A stretch of DNA of 64,000 bases from Alopecurus myosuroides (taxonomy: Eukaryota; Streptophyta; Magnoliopsida; Poales; Poaceae). The notes beneath the pieces were generated by a model, which saw only the letters and a list, made by a program, of their open reading frames with translations, did not search any database and was not told where the DNA came from. Both the position numbers and the translations under genes were made by a program. The DNA is taken from positions 727,232,484 to 727,296,483 of the forward strand of contig CM054057.1 in assembly GCA_028641055.1 (NCBI GenBank), in the 5' to 3' direction. The stretch's first letter is position 1. The number at the start of each line of letters is the position of its first letter. Shown one piece after another: positions 1 through 10,340 of the stretch.

Positions 1-1146
1 GCATCCAAACTCCCTTAAACCAGAGTTTTTCCCATTGTGTACACCATACCTACCTACATGTGGTATTTAACTGCCACTCCAAGTAAATTGCTCATGTGTT
101 ACCTTTAAAACTTTCAAAATTACTCCTGCTTTATGTTCCTGTTTTTGCTCATGAGGACGTCAATAGAGAATCTTTATCTTACTTGTTGATTGCATTTCAC
201 ACCCTAGACTAGTGACTTCATCCACTTATCCAAATGATAGAAGAGCTGGCAGCGGGGTGCCCAGCCCCAAATTAATGCAAACAAATCCTATTCACTATTT
301 TTGACCCTGATTTATCAGTCAAAGCATAATTATGTAAACAAAAGAGAAAGAGGGATGACCTTCTACACCAGTTGCGTCCTTCACCTTGGGAGCCGCTCTT
401 GTGAATCCAGTTGGCTTGTGATGTACTGTATTTTCTGTTTACCATTTGTTGACATTAGCATACATCTCCAAAAATATAGACACTCCTCCACGGTATGTGA
501 TTGTTGTCAGGCACCCGAGGATTCAGTTAGCCATGGTTTGTGAAAGATGGATGTGAGGAGTGCCAAACTTTTAATACCTCTGTTTAATAAAATAAAATCT
601 CTAATACATGAGTGATCCCTGCTTCCCTCCGCGAAAGGCCTTTCTTTTACTTTTATGTCGAGTCTCCATCTTCTAACTTTATGCACAGTTGAGAGAGTAT
701 TTTTGCCATTCCGAGTTCTATGTGCATTTGTCCCATAAACATCAATAATTACTTTATAATGTGATGTTATTTGTTCTTAAATTAGTTGTTCTAGTCTTCC
801 TCATGAACTTCGAACGTGTCCTGGCATTTATGTTTTGCCCCACTCTTAAGGACTAGCGAAATATCACTTTGCCATGCTTTCTCTATACATGAAACAAACG
901 TCTACCTTTCTTTGCATTATTATCCATGATCCTTTATTTGAGATACTCTTCTTGATGCAAAGTAATTGCTATGCTTTATTATTAAAGTTCTATTTATCAT
1001 GTTTGTGTTTGAAGTTCTACGATCTCAGCGTGCATATGCTTTTACATTAGATTGATCAAGTTTATGTTAGTAGCATGTCACCTCAGAAATTATTGTTTTA
1101 TCGTTTACCTACTCGAGGACGAGTAGGAACTAAGCTTGGGGATGCT
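1..1146 (+). mobile_element. 3' internal tail of a plus-strand gypsy-type LTR element
   Basis: This stretch has no supportable coding region. It ends in a purine-rich tract (about 1131-1146, reading aagcttggggatgct) directly before an LTR that opens with TG at 1147. That is the position of a polypurine tract, so the sequence is the 3' untranslated tail of an element lying to the left of the window. The preceding block around 1110-1130 (ctcgaggacgagtagg) is of a kind I recall from abundant Triticeae gypsy elements. The family name is left open. Assignment as element tail is inference from its place beside the LTR. Confidence 0.7.
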
Positions 1147-2548
1147 TGATACGTCTCCAACGTATCTATAATTTCTGATGCTCCATGATCATATTATGTC
1201 AATTGCTACTTGTTTTCTCCCTTATTTATAACATTTTTATACGTTTTCCAGGACTAACCTATTAACAAGATGCCAAGTGACAGTTCCATGTTTTCTGCTG
1301 TTTTTGGTTTCAGAAAAGTTGTTCTGAAACATTCTCGGAATCGGACCCCACCAAGCCCGAAGTGCCTACTTCCCCCGCAAGCATCCAGAACACCAAAGAG
1401 GAGTCGAAGACGGGCACCAGGGGGACCACACCATAGGGTGGCGTGCCCCCCTTGGCCGCGCCAGCTATGTGTGTGGGGCCCCTGGAGCTCCATCGCCTTT
1501 TCCCTTTCGCCTATTTAAACCCCCCGGATGGAAAACCCTAGACACCTGATAAAAAATCCCCGAAAAGTTCCGCAGCCGCCGTCGCCGTCAACCCTAGATA
1601 AGGGGGGGGGTTCTGAAGCTGTTTCCGGCACCCTGCCAGAGAGGAGATCATCACCGGAGGCTTCTACATCACCATGCCTGCCTCCAGAGTGATGCGTGAG
1701 TAGTTCATCCTTGGACTACGGGTTCATCCTTGCATGCTTTCCGTTGCAAGTGGTTGCTCTGGCCAAGTAGTTGCCAGTGACTCAAAGAGGAAGTATTTAT
1801 GCTCGATAGTGGGTTCATGCATCCTCACCGCCTTGCTCGAGGGACAGAAACGTGAAGGGGGAGGATGTGTTGTTGCCATTAGGAAGAAAACAGCGGTGAG
1901 AGTGCCCGCGTGCATAATCATTGCTTACATTACACACTTTGTTTAATTCAGTTATCTGTTGCTTGCAACTTAATACCTAAGGGCGTTCGGATGATAACCT
2001 GAGGGTGGATTATTAGTCATAGATGCAGATGGATTTTGGTCTATGTATATTGTTGTAATGCCCGCACTAAATATCACAATAATCATCATGTTATATTGTG
2101 CACTACGTGCAACCGCTATTTGGCAATTGCCCAGCTGTAATTTGTTCACCCAGCATGCTATCTTTTATGGAGAGGCACCACTAGTGAACCTATGAACCCC
2201 GGTCCATTTTCCACACTGTTAAACAAACCACAACAATTTCCTTATTTCTTTACTTACTACAAGAATACATCATTTTCCATACTATACGTCTAATCTTTGT
2301 TTTTAGCAAGACCGGTGAGATTGACAACCTCACTGTACTGTTGGGACAAAGTATTTTGGTTGTGTTGTGTGCAGGTTCCACGTTGTTGCTAACACCGGTG
2401 AAGTGCCAGAACCACCGTCAGTGGCATCAACCTTCATGAGATCCTGTTCCTCCTACTGGATTGATAACCTTGGTTCTTAACTAAGGGGAATTTCCTACCG
2501 CTGTGCTCATCACACCCGCCTCGTGGGGTATCCCAACACACAACATCA
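1147..2548 (+). repeat. 3' LTR of the left plus-strand gypsy element
   Basis: The LTR runs from TGATACGTCTCC at 1147 to ...CAACATCA at 2548, about 1.4 kb. A TATA-like box (ctatttaaacc) lies near 1510, which would place U3 before it and R-U5 after it. Its last 250 bases (from about 2308) match the style of a very common Triticeae LTR 3' end. Beyond 2548 the sequence changes to the antisense accessory gene of a Tat-type element, so this element appears to have inserted into that one. The 5' LTR and the second target-site copy lie outside the window and cannot be checked. Short ORFs on both strands inside it are not genes. Confidence 0.75.
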
Positions 2549-5005
2549 GGTACCATCACTTTCAACCTTAGTCGAGGTAGAGAAGAGTGGTTTCCAAAAA
2601 TCCGGATAAGTTGTTTGGATGTTATTTTTCCTGGAAAGGCAACGGGATATCCGCCTTTCCAGAACGTCGTCGCCACCCCGACAGATAGTTGGGCCCAAGA
2701 CACCATCAAAAATCTTCCTGGGAATCTTCTTAGGATAAAACGGCGGATTGCCAAACTTACAGCGTCACTTCCAGAACTCACCGGAACAAACATCATTCTT
2801 TGCTGGTGGCTAAGACGGATTCTGTCTTTAGCCCATCGATTTGGTCGGCTTTTGTGCACCTACTCCGGGTCGTCAGATTGACGTTCAAGCGTGTATCCTC
2901 CACAACCGGGTCAACCATCTAATCTCGGATCATACCCAGTACAAAATGTGAGTGGATATGTATACCGCAGCCAATCCTCCACCTCAGGTGAGTTTCTCAA
3001 TATAGGATTTAAGGTATGTCTTTGCAAAAGGAAAATTTTGTATGCTTACTCATTGTTCGTCTTTTTGCAGCTTCAGAGTCTCTCTGAGGACCGGTTAGTG
3101 TGTAAGGAGGAAATGGAGGTGAAGAAAGCATGGAGGGACATAGCTGCTGAAGGCCAGGAAAAGCGCAAGAAGGGGCCAGACTCCAAGGAAGTCATCGAAG
3201 TGGATGGCGTTCTCGTGGCCACATCTAGGTAATCCCGAGCTTCGATCATTTCACCTTTCCGTCATTCAAAAATTAGTATTTTGAGTTTTATCTCTGAAGA
3301 ATGTATCTTTTCTTCAGCCTTGCTCCCTCTTTTATAAAGACAAAGAGAAGAAGGAAAGCAGTTTGTCATCGGTCGCCCAAGCGCTCTCCAGCGGTTGCCC
3401 CAGATACTCCTACCACCAATATCTCGGAAGGGTCTTCTGTGCCGCCATAAGACGCATACTTCCCCCTTCCGAGGCAGCAAAGCTAGGCTAGCTATCCTGA
3501 TGTATCACTAGAAGACACACGGGAAAGAGCGGCCCCTGATCAGCCAAAAGCGGTTCCTTTCGTTCCGGACGAAAGCATTCCTTCTTTTGATGAGCAATTC
3601 AAGGTAAAGGATGAATACTTTGATGAAGATTATTACATGCAAGAATGTGCGAAACCACACTTTGTCAGAGTCCCTCCACCTTCTTCCAGTAGGCGTCCAC
3701 CTGGAGGTGTTATATACCGAAATAACTACACTTTTTTGCCCTCGTCGTGTTATGGATGACGAATTTGGGCTACTCCAGGACAAAATCTAGGAGTATAGCC
3801 GGGATTTCCTACAAACACTTGGAGGCATGCAAAAGATGAGAAAGGTATGCTCCCTAGCCCCCAAGCATTAATTTTTGAAGAATTCATTTCTCTTAATCAA
3901 TGCTTCTCACTGTAGCTTTGCCATTATACTCTTCTTACGAATGTTCGTCTTTTGACAGAAATCTTTGGAGCACATAAACATTGAAGTTTTCCAGAAGCTC
4001 ACTGTCAAGAATAAGGAGGTGCATGAGCTCCTCCGTATTACTGGCGAAAAGGAGTCCGAGCTATCCCAGCTTCTGAAACAACTGAAGGAGAATGTCGGTA
4101 AGTTTTCTTCAACATTTCTCCGCTTTCTCATTCCTCCGGGTTTTATTTTGCTCATATGTGTTTTGTCTTCTTTGTTCGCCTTTTCAATAGTTGTCATTCC
4201 TGAGGCAAAACAAGTTGTCTCTGATGCCGGCAATGCTCCCCAGCTTCGCAACAAAAACCTTGCTCTTCACAAGGAAAATATGAAGCTTAAGCATGAGCTG
4301 AAGGAAAGTCGGAAGGCCTTGGAGAGCTCTGAATCTAGTCCTAAGATTCAGAATGAAAAGGACGGAAAGGTCATCAAAGATCTCCAGGATACTCTCCAAG
4401 TTCATTTGGACGAGATTGCGGAGCTTGACCAACACATCCTTGGTACGTTGGGTACCCTTGGTAAGTTATTTACTTTTACCATTTGTTTTGCCTTTCGAAG
4501 CCTTGTCCTTGTTTTTTTGCCTTATGCCCTCTTTTCCTCACTTTTCAGCTGAGGATGACCCCAGTCCCTGGATTGAGTGCATTCAAGCATTCGGGAACTT
4601 TGTCCAAGGCATGAGGACTTCTGGGAGGAAGCTTGTGAGCAAACTTTTCCCATTACCAAAAGGACAATTATTTCGACATAATGGACCTGCCAGCCACCAT
4701 TGACGAGGTGGTTGCCCAACGCAATGACATGTTGCAGTCCAACATTCGGGGTGGAGTGTGCATGGCTCTGGGCTCGTCAAATTGCACTATCCCACCGCCA
4801 ACATTTGGCGCCATGGTACCGGCATTCCCCAATCGTACTCGGAAACTGAAAGGGAGGAAGTATTTGAGTCATTCAAGGGGGTTGCCTCCAAGATTGTTTG
4901 AATGGTTTCACCACCACCTACTACCCGGAGGCGGATATTGCCGGCACTCCGGAGAATCCGAGTGAGACCAATGAGGATGACCAGTCCATGGAAGACGACG
5001 AGTAG
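2549..5005 (+). pseudogene. Spliced coiled-coil accessory gene of the Tat element (antisense to pol)
   Basis: A multi-exon reading frame runs opposite to gag-pol. Visible exons are about 2549-2987, 3071-3228, 3318-3612, about 3631-3846, 3959-4096, 4191-4461 and 4550-5005. They are joined by introns with GT starts (for example 2988, 3229, 4097) and AG ends (3070, 3317, 3958, 4190, 4549), often after pyrimidine-rich tracts. The exons from 3959 encode charged, heptad-rich sequence (for example ESELSQLLKQLKENV) typical of a coiled coil. The C terminus is acidic and ends in SMEDDE before a TAG at 5003. The 5' part is lost at 2549. Stops in exon 3 (after SEGSSVPP) and a stop near 4900 make it a pseudogene. 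Genes of this kind are known as extra ORFs of grass Tat elements (Pfam 'putative gypsy type transposon' style). Their function is unknown. Confidence 0.65.
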
Positions 5006-5639
5006 TCCATTTTCCTGCATGTAGGAAATGGCGAACAAACTGCATTACCGTGTTTATTATAATATAATCCGTAATGCACGCTATATACTTATGCAAGTTA
5101 TCTTTTGTATGCAAATTTTTATTCCTTTGCGAAAACTTGCAAGTCCTTTTGCGAATACAAGTATGAATTTTTGCCTTTATGAGTTCTGAGTTTGTATGCT
5201 TATTATTTTTCTAGTGTTTTAGTGAATCCTTAAACACGGAATCTTCATGCCGAGCAAGCGGAATTAAGAAACCAATCAGTTTAAACTCGGAATCGCACTT
5301 TTAAATTATTGGTTATTTAGTGTAGCATACAACCGTCAGGGTTGTTAAGGCGAAAACCAGATACTTTAAACTCCGAGCGCGCAGGAAAAATTTGGGCTTT
5401 CATACCACATGGTTAAAAATGAATTCAGTTTTTTGTTAACTCCAAGCACGCATGCAAAAATTCTAGGTTAATCGCTGAATTTGAATGTTCATTGGAAAAA
5501 TAAAAAAGGCGGAAGTAATAAGTATGAAAGAATAACAATTCTAACAACTTTATTTCATAATCTCAATGATAGTTACATAGAGTTTGACTAGGAATAGAAA
5601 TGACGTAACTCTGGATGCTTCAAGAACGGTTTGTCTCCT
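5006..5639. other. Spacer between antisense gene and integrase
   Basis: About 630 bases of AT-rich sequence without a supportable reading frame. It separates the 3' ends of two convergent gene sets, the antisense accessory gene and the integrase. It contains loose repeats of a phrase like aactccgagcgcgcagg / aactccaagcacgcatgc (about 5371 and 5440). It would hold termination signals for both strands, though none can be shown. Confidence 0.5.
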
Positions 5640-6890
5640 CTAGCTCAATATCAATCTGTCTTTTTCTCTTGCGATTCTTATTCTTGGGACCTTTTTCTTG
5701 TTTCGTATATCTACAAGGTAATATGGCCCTTTTTTCATAGCTTCGCTAACTACGAATGGTCCTTTCCAAACATGGGCTAGTTTGTGCTCTCTGTCCTGCA
5801 CCCTCCTCAACACTAAGTCACCTTCTTTGAAAGAACGATACTTTATTTTGCGGCTATTATGCCTTCGCAATCCTTACTGGTAAATGGCGGATCCTTAGAG
5901 CACAATCTCTCTCTCTTCTTCTAGAAGGTATAAAGCATCCCGTCGCGTGTTGTTTTAACTTAATGTTGCACTCTAGGGGAATCATGTCAAATGTCGATAG
6001 GTAAGATTGCTTATGCGCTATATACCAAAAAGAATGGTGTTTGGCCAGTTGATCTGTTCGCCGTTATGCGTATAGTCCATAATACTTCCGGCAATTCTTC
6101 TACCCATGCTTCTGCTGCTCTGTGTAGCGGCATTTTGAGCCTTGGCCTTATTCCTTGTAATATAGAACTATTCATCCTTTCTACTTGTTCATTTGACTAT
6201 GGGTGTGCCGCAGAAGCAAGGTCGAGGTGGATTCCGCTCTGTTTACAATACTTAGCCAAAGCTCCAATGGAGAAATTCGTTCCATTATCCGTGATTATAG
6301 TGTGTGGAACGCCAAATCGCATGAATATGTCTATGACAAAATTTCTGGTCGTCACACTATCAAATTTATTGATAGGCTTTGCTTCTACCCACTCGGTATA
6401 TTTGTCTAGAGCCACAAGTAAATGTCTTAGTCCACCACTTTCCATCCTAAAAGGACGCATCATATCCAGCCCAAAGACCGGAAATGGCCAAGTAATAGGA
6501 ATGGTTTTGAGTGCTTGAGCCGGCAAGTTTGTTTGCTTCGTGTAATATTGGCAACCTTTGTAGGTATTGACTATTTGCTTTGCATCCTTCTTAGCAGTGA
6601 GCCAGAAAAACCCTGCCCGGAATCCTTTATGGACAATGTTTTTTGACTGAGCATCATGTACGCAATCTCCGGTACGAATTTCTTGCAAAATTTTCCTTCC
6701 TTCTTCTGGTATTATACACCATTGAAAAACTCCGTACGTACTGTGTTTGTATAGTATTTCATCAATTATGGTATATCCTTTGCAACGACGTTGAATCTGT
6801 CTTTGCTAGACTTTGTATGCTCCTCCCGTGAATTTCTGGTTGACTAAGAAATCCAGGTATATTACCGGCCATCCCGGGATTATGATTAGT
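5640..6890 (-). pseudogene. Integrase of the Tat element (broken)
   Basis: Two minus-strand blocks are clear. At 6688-6197 a core domain carries a CQYYTKQ zinc-finger remnant, FGLDMMRPF (first catalytic Asp), a YTEWVEAKP stretch and IITDNGTNF (second catalytic Asp). At 5870-5640 is the C-terminal part with FKEGDLVLRRV and a KGPFVV motif, typical of gypsy integrase tails. The segment between them (about 6196-5871), which should carry the catalytic Glu, is not open in one frame. The enzyme would insert element cDNA into the genome. Frameshifts make it non-functional. Confidence 0.75.
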
Positions 6891-6921
6891 ATGGCTATAG
6901 ACTCGGATATGAATGGGTAAT

Positions 6922-7542
6922 CTACATCTCCGCCTTTAATGGAGGTTCATGTAGATGTTGCACAAATATGCCTGGAGGCAGTGTTTTCACTCTTTCCAAA
7001 CCCATTCGGGCTAATTCATTTGTGTTCCAGTTATCTTGTCTCCGTACATGGTTGACTTCAATACCTAGAAAGCATATAGCGAACTTATCCACAGTATGCA
7101 TGTATTCCACCATTAGGGGGCCTTTTGCATCCCATGTTTGGTTCAACTAGCATATGATTCGTTTAACTCCTACGTCTCTTGCAATATGTAGTCCATGGAG
7201 AAGCGCTTCACATTCCGCCACATTATTACTGGCACTGAAGTTGACTTGTAACACGTACTTCATCGTATCGCCTTTTGATGATTTGAGGACAACGCCGGAT
7301 CATGCACCTTCCTTCATTTTTGAACCATCAAAGTGTATTGTCCAGTATTCTAAGTCCAGCATTGGAGCATTTTCCATTCCTTTCGTCCAATCGGCAATAA
7401 AATACGTCAAAACTTGAGACTTAATTGTTGTCCTGGATTGATACTTAATATCGAATGCCACAAGTTCGATTCCCCATTTGGCGACTCTATCTATTGCATC
7501 CGCATTGTTTATTATGTCTCCTAGTGGTGCTTTACTAACCAC
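6922..7542 (-). pseudogene. RNase H region with second RNase H (Tat element)
   Basis: Minus-strand blocks 7542-7300 and 7146-6922. The first contains the linker VAKWGIELVAF followed by KSQVLTYFIADWT and then YWTIHFDGSK, the Asp-containing start of a second RNase H. About 7299-7150 continues with a SASNNVAECEALLHG-like stretch, and 7146-6922 ends with VRRQDNWNTNELARMG, the usual closing motif. An additional RNase H of this type after the normal one marks the Tat lineage. Frame breaks separate the blocks. Confidence 0.7.
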
Positions 7543-7544
7543 TG

Positions 7545-8640
7545 TTATTGAGTGTCCTTGGAAGTAATGGTGAAGTTTTCTTGATGATAAAAAGACGCCA
7601 TATGCCAGTTTCTCATAATGTGGATACCTTTGTTTTGACTCTCAGAATACCTCACTGATGTGATACACAAGGTGTTGATCCGGATTTCTTGATTCTCCGT
7701 CTTTTTTCTTTCCACTATTATCATAGGGCTGATTACCCTATTTTTTGTTGTTAGATACAACATGGGTTCATGTTGTTTTGGGGATGCCAAAGTTGGAGCC
7801 TTTACCAACGTTTCCTTAGATTGCGCCAATTCTTTGGCTGTCTCTTCAGTCCATACGAACTTGTCAGATTTCTTGAGCAATTTGTACAGTGGAAGTGCTT
7901 TGTCGCCCAATATGCTTACGGTGGCAGCTGATCCTGTTAACCTTTGAACATCTTTTAAGCATGTAGGCTTTTTGATATTCAGTATATCTTTTATCTTTTA
8001 TGGGTTAACTTCAATGCCTCTATGAGACACAATGAAGCCCAAAAGTTTTCCCGAGGGAACCCCGAACACGCATGTTAGCGGAACTTCATGCTATATGTGC
8101 GTAGATTATTGAAAGTTTCTTGCAAATCGTTAAGGAGGAAAACCCTCTCCTTGCATGCAACTTGATAAGTAGAGTCGGCATTTTTGAAGCCAAAAGGCAT
8201 GGTTATGTAATAATATGTACGATAGGGGGATCTGAATGAGGTTAAATTTGATCTTCCTCCTTCATTCGTATTTGATGATAACCAGTATAAGCATCCAACA
8301 AGCATAAAAGCTCAGAGCCAGCAGTGACATCTATTATTTGTCAATTTATGGTAAAGCGAAATGATCCTTTGGACACAATTTGTTGAGATCGGTGTAATCT
8401 ATACACATGCTAAGTATTATACTATATTTCTTCTGTACTAACACTGGATTTGCAGCCTAGTCAGTGTGAATCACTTCCCGGATAAAGTCGGCAGCTAAAA
8501 TTCATATTATTTCTTTACCTATGGCCTTCCGTCTTGGTCCATAGAAACGTCGAAGTCCCCGTTTGACGGGATTTGATCCTGGTTTTACTTTGAGTTCGTG
8601 CTCAACACGTTCTCGGGGTACTCCTGGCATATCAGCTGAA
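7545..8640 (-). pseudogene. Reverse transcriptase of the Tat element, catalytic box deleted
   Basis: Minus-strand similarity starts near 8640 (EHELKVKPG), continues through ANPVLVQKKYS and CIDYTDLNKLCPKD, then PYRTYYYITMPFGFKNADSTYQ (about 8230-8165). From STYQ it jumps to LQETFNNL and GKLLGFIVSHRGIEVNP (to about 8000), so the part that should carry the Y-x-D-D active-site box is missing. The thumb and connection region follow to 7545. There are in-frame stops, for example where a conserved Trp would stand near 8460. It cannot be an active polymerase. Confidence 0.75.
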
Positions 8641-8868
8641 CACCAAGCAAAATATCCGTGTTTTTACATAGGAACTTGAGGAGCGCGCTTTCCTACTTGT
8701 TCGTCATTCCGTCGCTGCTGACGACGTACTTTGTCTGATATTTGGGATCCAGGATAACCTTCTTTGTATTTTCTGAAGCTTTGAAGATATCCATTGGCTT
8801 TGATCTCTCTTTTCCTGCCAGAATTTTGTTCAACGAAACTTCTTTGGCCAACTCCTTCAGCTCTTCCT

Positions 8869-9210
8869 TTATGATGACGCGCTCAGAAGAAAGGGCGTTT
8901 CCAGCTCAAGCTCTTTTGCAAGGGCGAAATATCCTTGGACGGTGATTACTCCGCCTTTTGGCCCTGACATCTTGACCTTGTTGTAGATGTAGCATGATCG
9001 TGCCATGAATTTGGCGATGGCCGACCTACCAAGGCTGGCGTGGTATACACTCTCAAATGGAACTACCTCAAATGAGATCCACTCAATGCGAAAATATTTC
9101 GGCTCCCCGAAGGTTACTTCAATGGAAATTTCTCCAAGAGACGATGCTCGTCTTCCGAGGACTATGCAGTGGAATCTCACATTGTTGTGCTTTAGCTGGG
9201 TTTGCGGCAA
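8869..9210 (-). pseudogene. Protease-region fragment of the Tat element
   Basis: A 113-residue minus-strand frame between gag and RT with WISFEVVPFESVYHASLGRSAIAKFMA and MSGPKGGVITVQG. These phrases are typical of the protease-to-RT interval of grass Tat elements (a strand after the active Asp, then the conserved 'GRPALAKFMA'-like turn). The catalytic D-S/T-G triad would lie upstream, around 9240-9290. There the sequence reads FMDGGAKINIM-like on the minus strand, so the triad is altered or absent. Called mainly from position and style. Confidence 0.5.
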
Positions 9211-9282
9211 GTGGAGTTTTCCAGGGTGTTCATGTACATGATGTTAATTTTGGCTCCTCCGTCCATAAGTACTATCCCCTAC

Positions 9283-10340
9283 CTATGATTCGTTATTATA
9301 GGGTTTACGATGAGGGCATGTTAACCTGGTTCCAGGATATTGCCGGGATGATCTGACTGGTCCCATGTTATCACAATTTTGGCATACTTTAGATATTTCG
9401 ATGTTAGAGGCACTGTTGCATTGATTTCCCTCCATGCTTGCTTCACCTTTTTGGTGGATGGTGTTGCCAAGAAAGTGAGATTGCATTCTGCTTCTACTCT
9501 TGGGAACTTTTGTTTGCCTTTATGTTGTTGCTCCTGGATCTTTTCATCTATATCAGAATCACTTTCATCTTCCTCAGCATCGTTTTTTTGGCTTATTGAA
9601 TTTCCTTTTGGAATTATTTCCCTTGTTCCCAGCTTTAGCAGTGCTCCTCATGTGCTTGTTTAGCCAACATTTCTAGTTAGTATGGTTTGGTTTTCCGAAC
9701 TTTCCCTGGTGAATGAAGCCTTCAGACTTGATCTTGTCCAATTCGTCCTTGGAGTATGTGACAGGTTCTCTAGTTTCGGCCGGCTTATTCTTCCATTTGT
9801 TCGGGTTTTCCCTTCCAAAGGCAATATTGACTTATTTGGGCTTTTCCTCTACTTCTTGAGTGGCTTTTTTATCGGTGCGGGCGCCTTTTTTATTTGAATC
9901 AATGTTTCCATATTTCCACATCTTGCCCATATGTCGTCTTTGGCAGCTGCGTGCTTATTGACTGTGGTAAGTATAGAACCAAGGTCTTTATGCCTTTTTG
10001 ACCCAACCATGAACGACACCAGGCCGGGTTTTAAGCCATTCATGAAAGCATGCATTGCTTGGACGTCGTCGACTCCCGTGCAACAATTCTTCATTGTTGT
10101 CCATCTTGAGATAAAAACCATGTAGGATCCGTTCTTGTATTGACGCAACGGCTCAGTTGGTTAATACTTTTGGGGCATTTGTGCGTTCCCCTGAAGTGTT
10201 GAGCGAAGACCCTGGCCATATGTTCCCAGCTATCGATCGTTCTCGAAGATAATCCATTGGCGCGCGCTCCGTCAAGTAACATTAAGGACATAAATTTTAC
10301 TACCTATAAATTTGTACCTTTGTTGATCTGGATGGCGGTA
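9283..10340 (-). pseudogene. gag of the Tat element (broken)
   Basis: Minus-strand blocks: 10340-10091 (AIQINKGTN, then after a stop VVKFMSLMLLDGARANG and RTIDSWEHMARVFAQHF) and 10148-9849 (HAFMNGLKPGLVSFMVGSKRHKDLGSILTTVNKHAAAKDDIW). This is the capsid-like region of a plant gypsy gag, which would build the virus-like particle. A Lys-rich linker follows (KKAPAPIKKPLKK). No intact zinc knuckle is visible. The N terminus is cut at about 10340. Frame changes and stops make it non-functional. Confidence 0.65.

Larger units (their letters stand above)
2549..10340 (-). mobile_element. Truncated Tat-lineage gypsy retrotransposon
   Basis: Read on the minus strand, decayed coding blocks follow the gypsy order: gag (about 10340-9280), protease-like (9210-8869), reverse transcriptase (8640-7545), RNase H and a second RNase H (7542-6922), integrase (6890-5640). 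The extra RNase H block downstream of the first, and a spliced gene on the opposite strand between integrase and the 3' end, are features of the plant Tat lineage. Both ends are missing: the left side is cut by the LTR ending at 2548, and gag is cut at about 10340 where a different pseudogene begins. No LTR of its own is visible. Many stops and frameshifts show it is old. Confidence 0.8.

Noticed and set aside
4787..5114. Minus-strand frames over the end of the antisense gene
   Set aside because: Opposite-strand shadows of the plus-strand exon; no similarity to gypsy domains.
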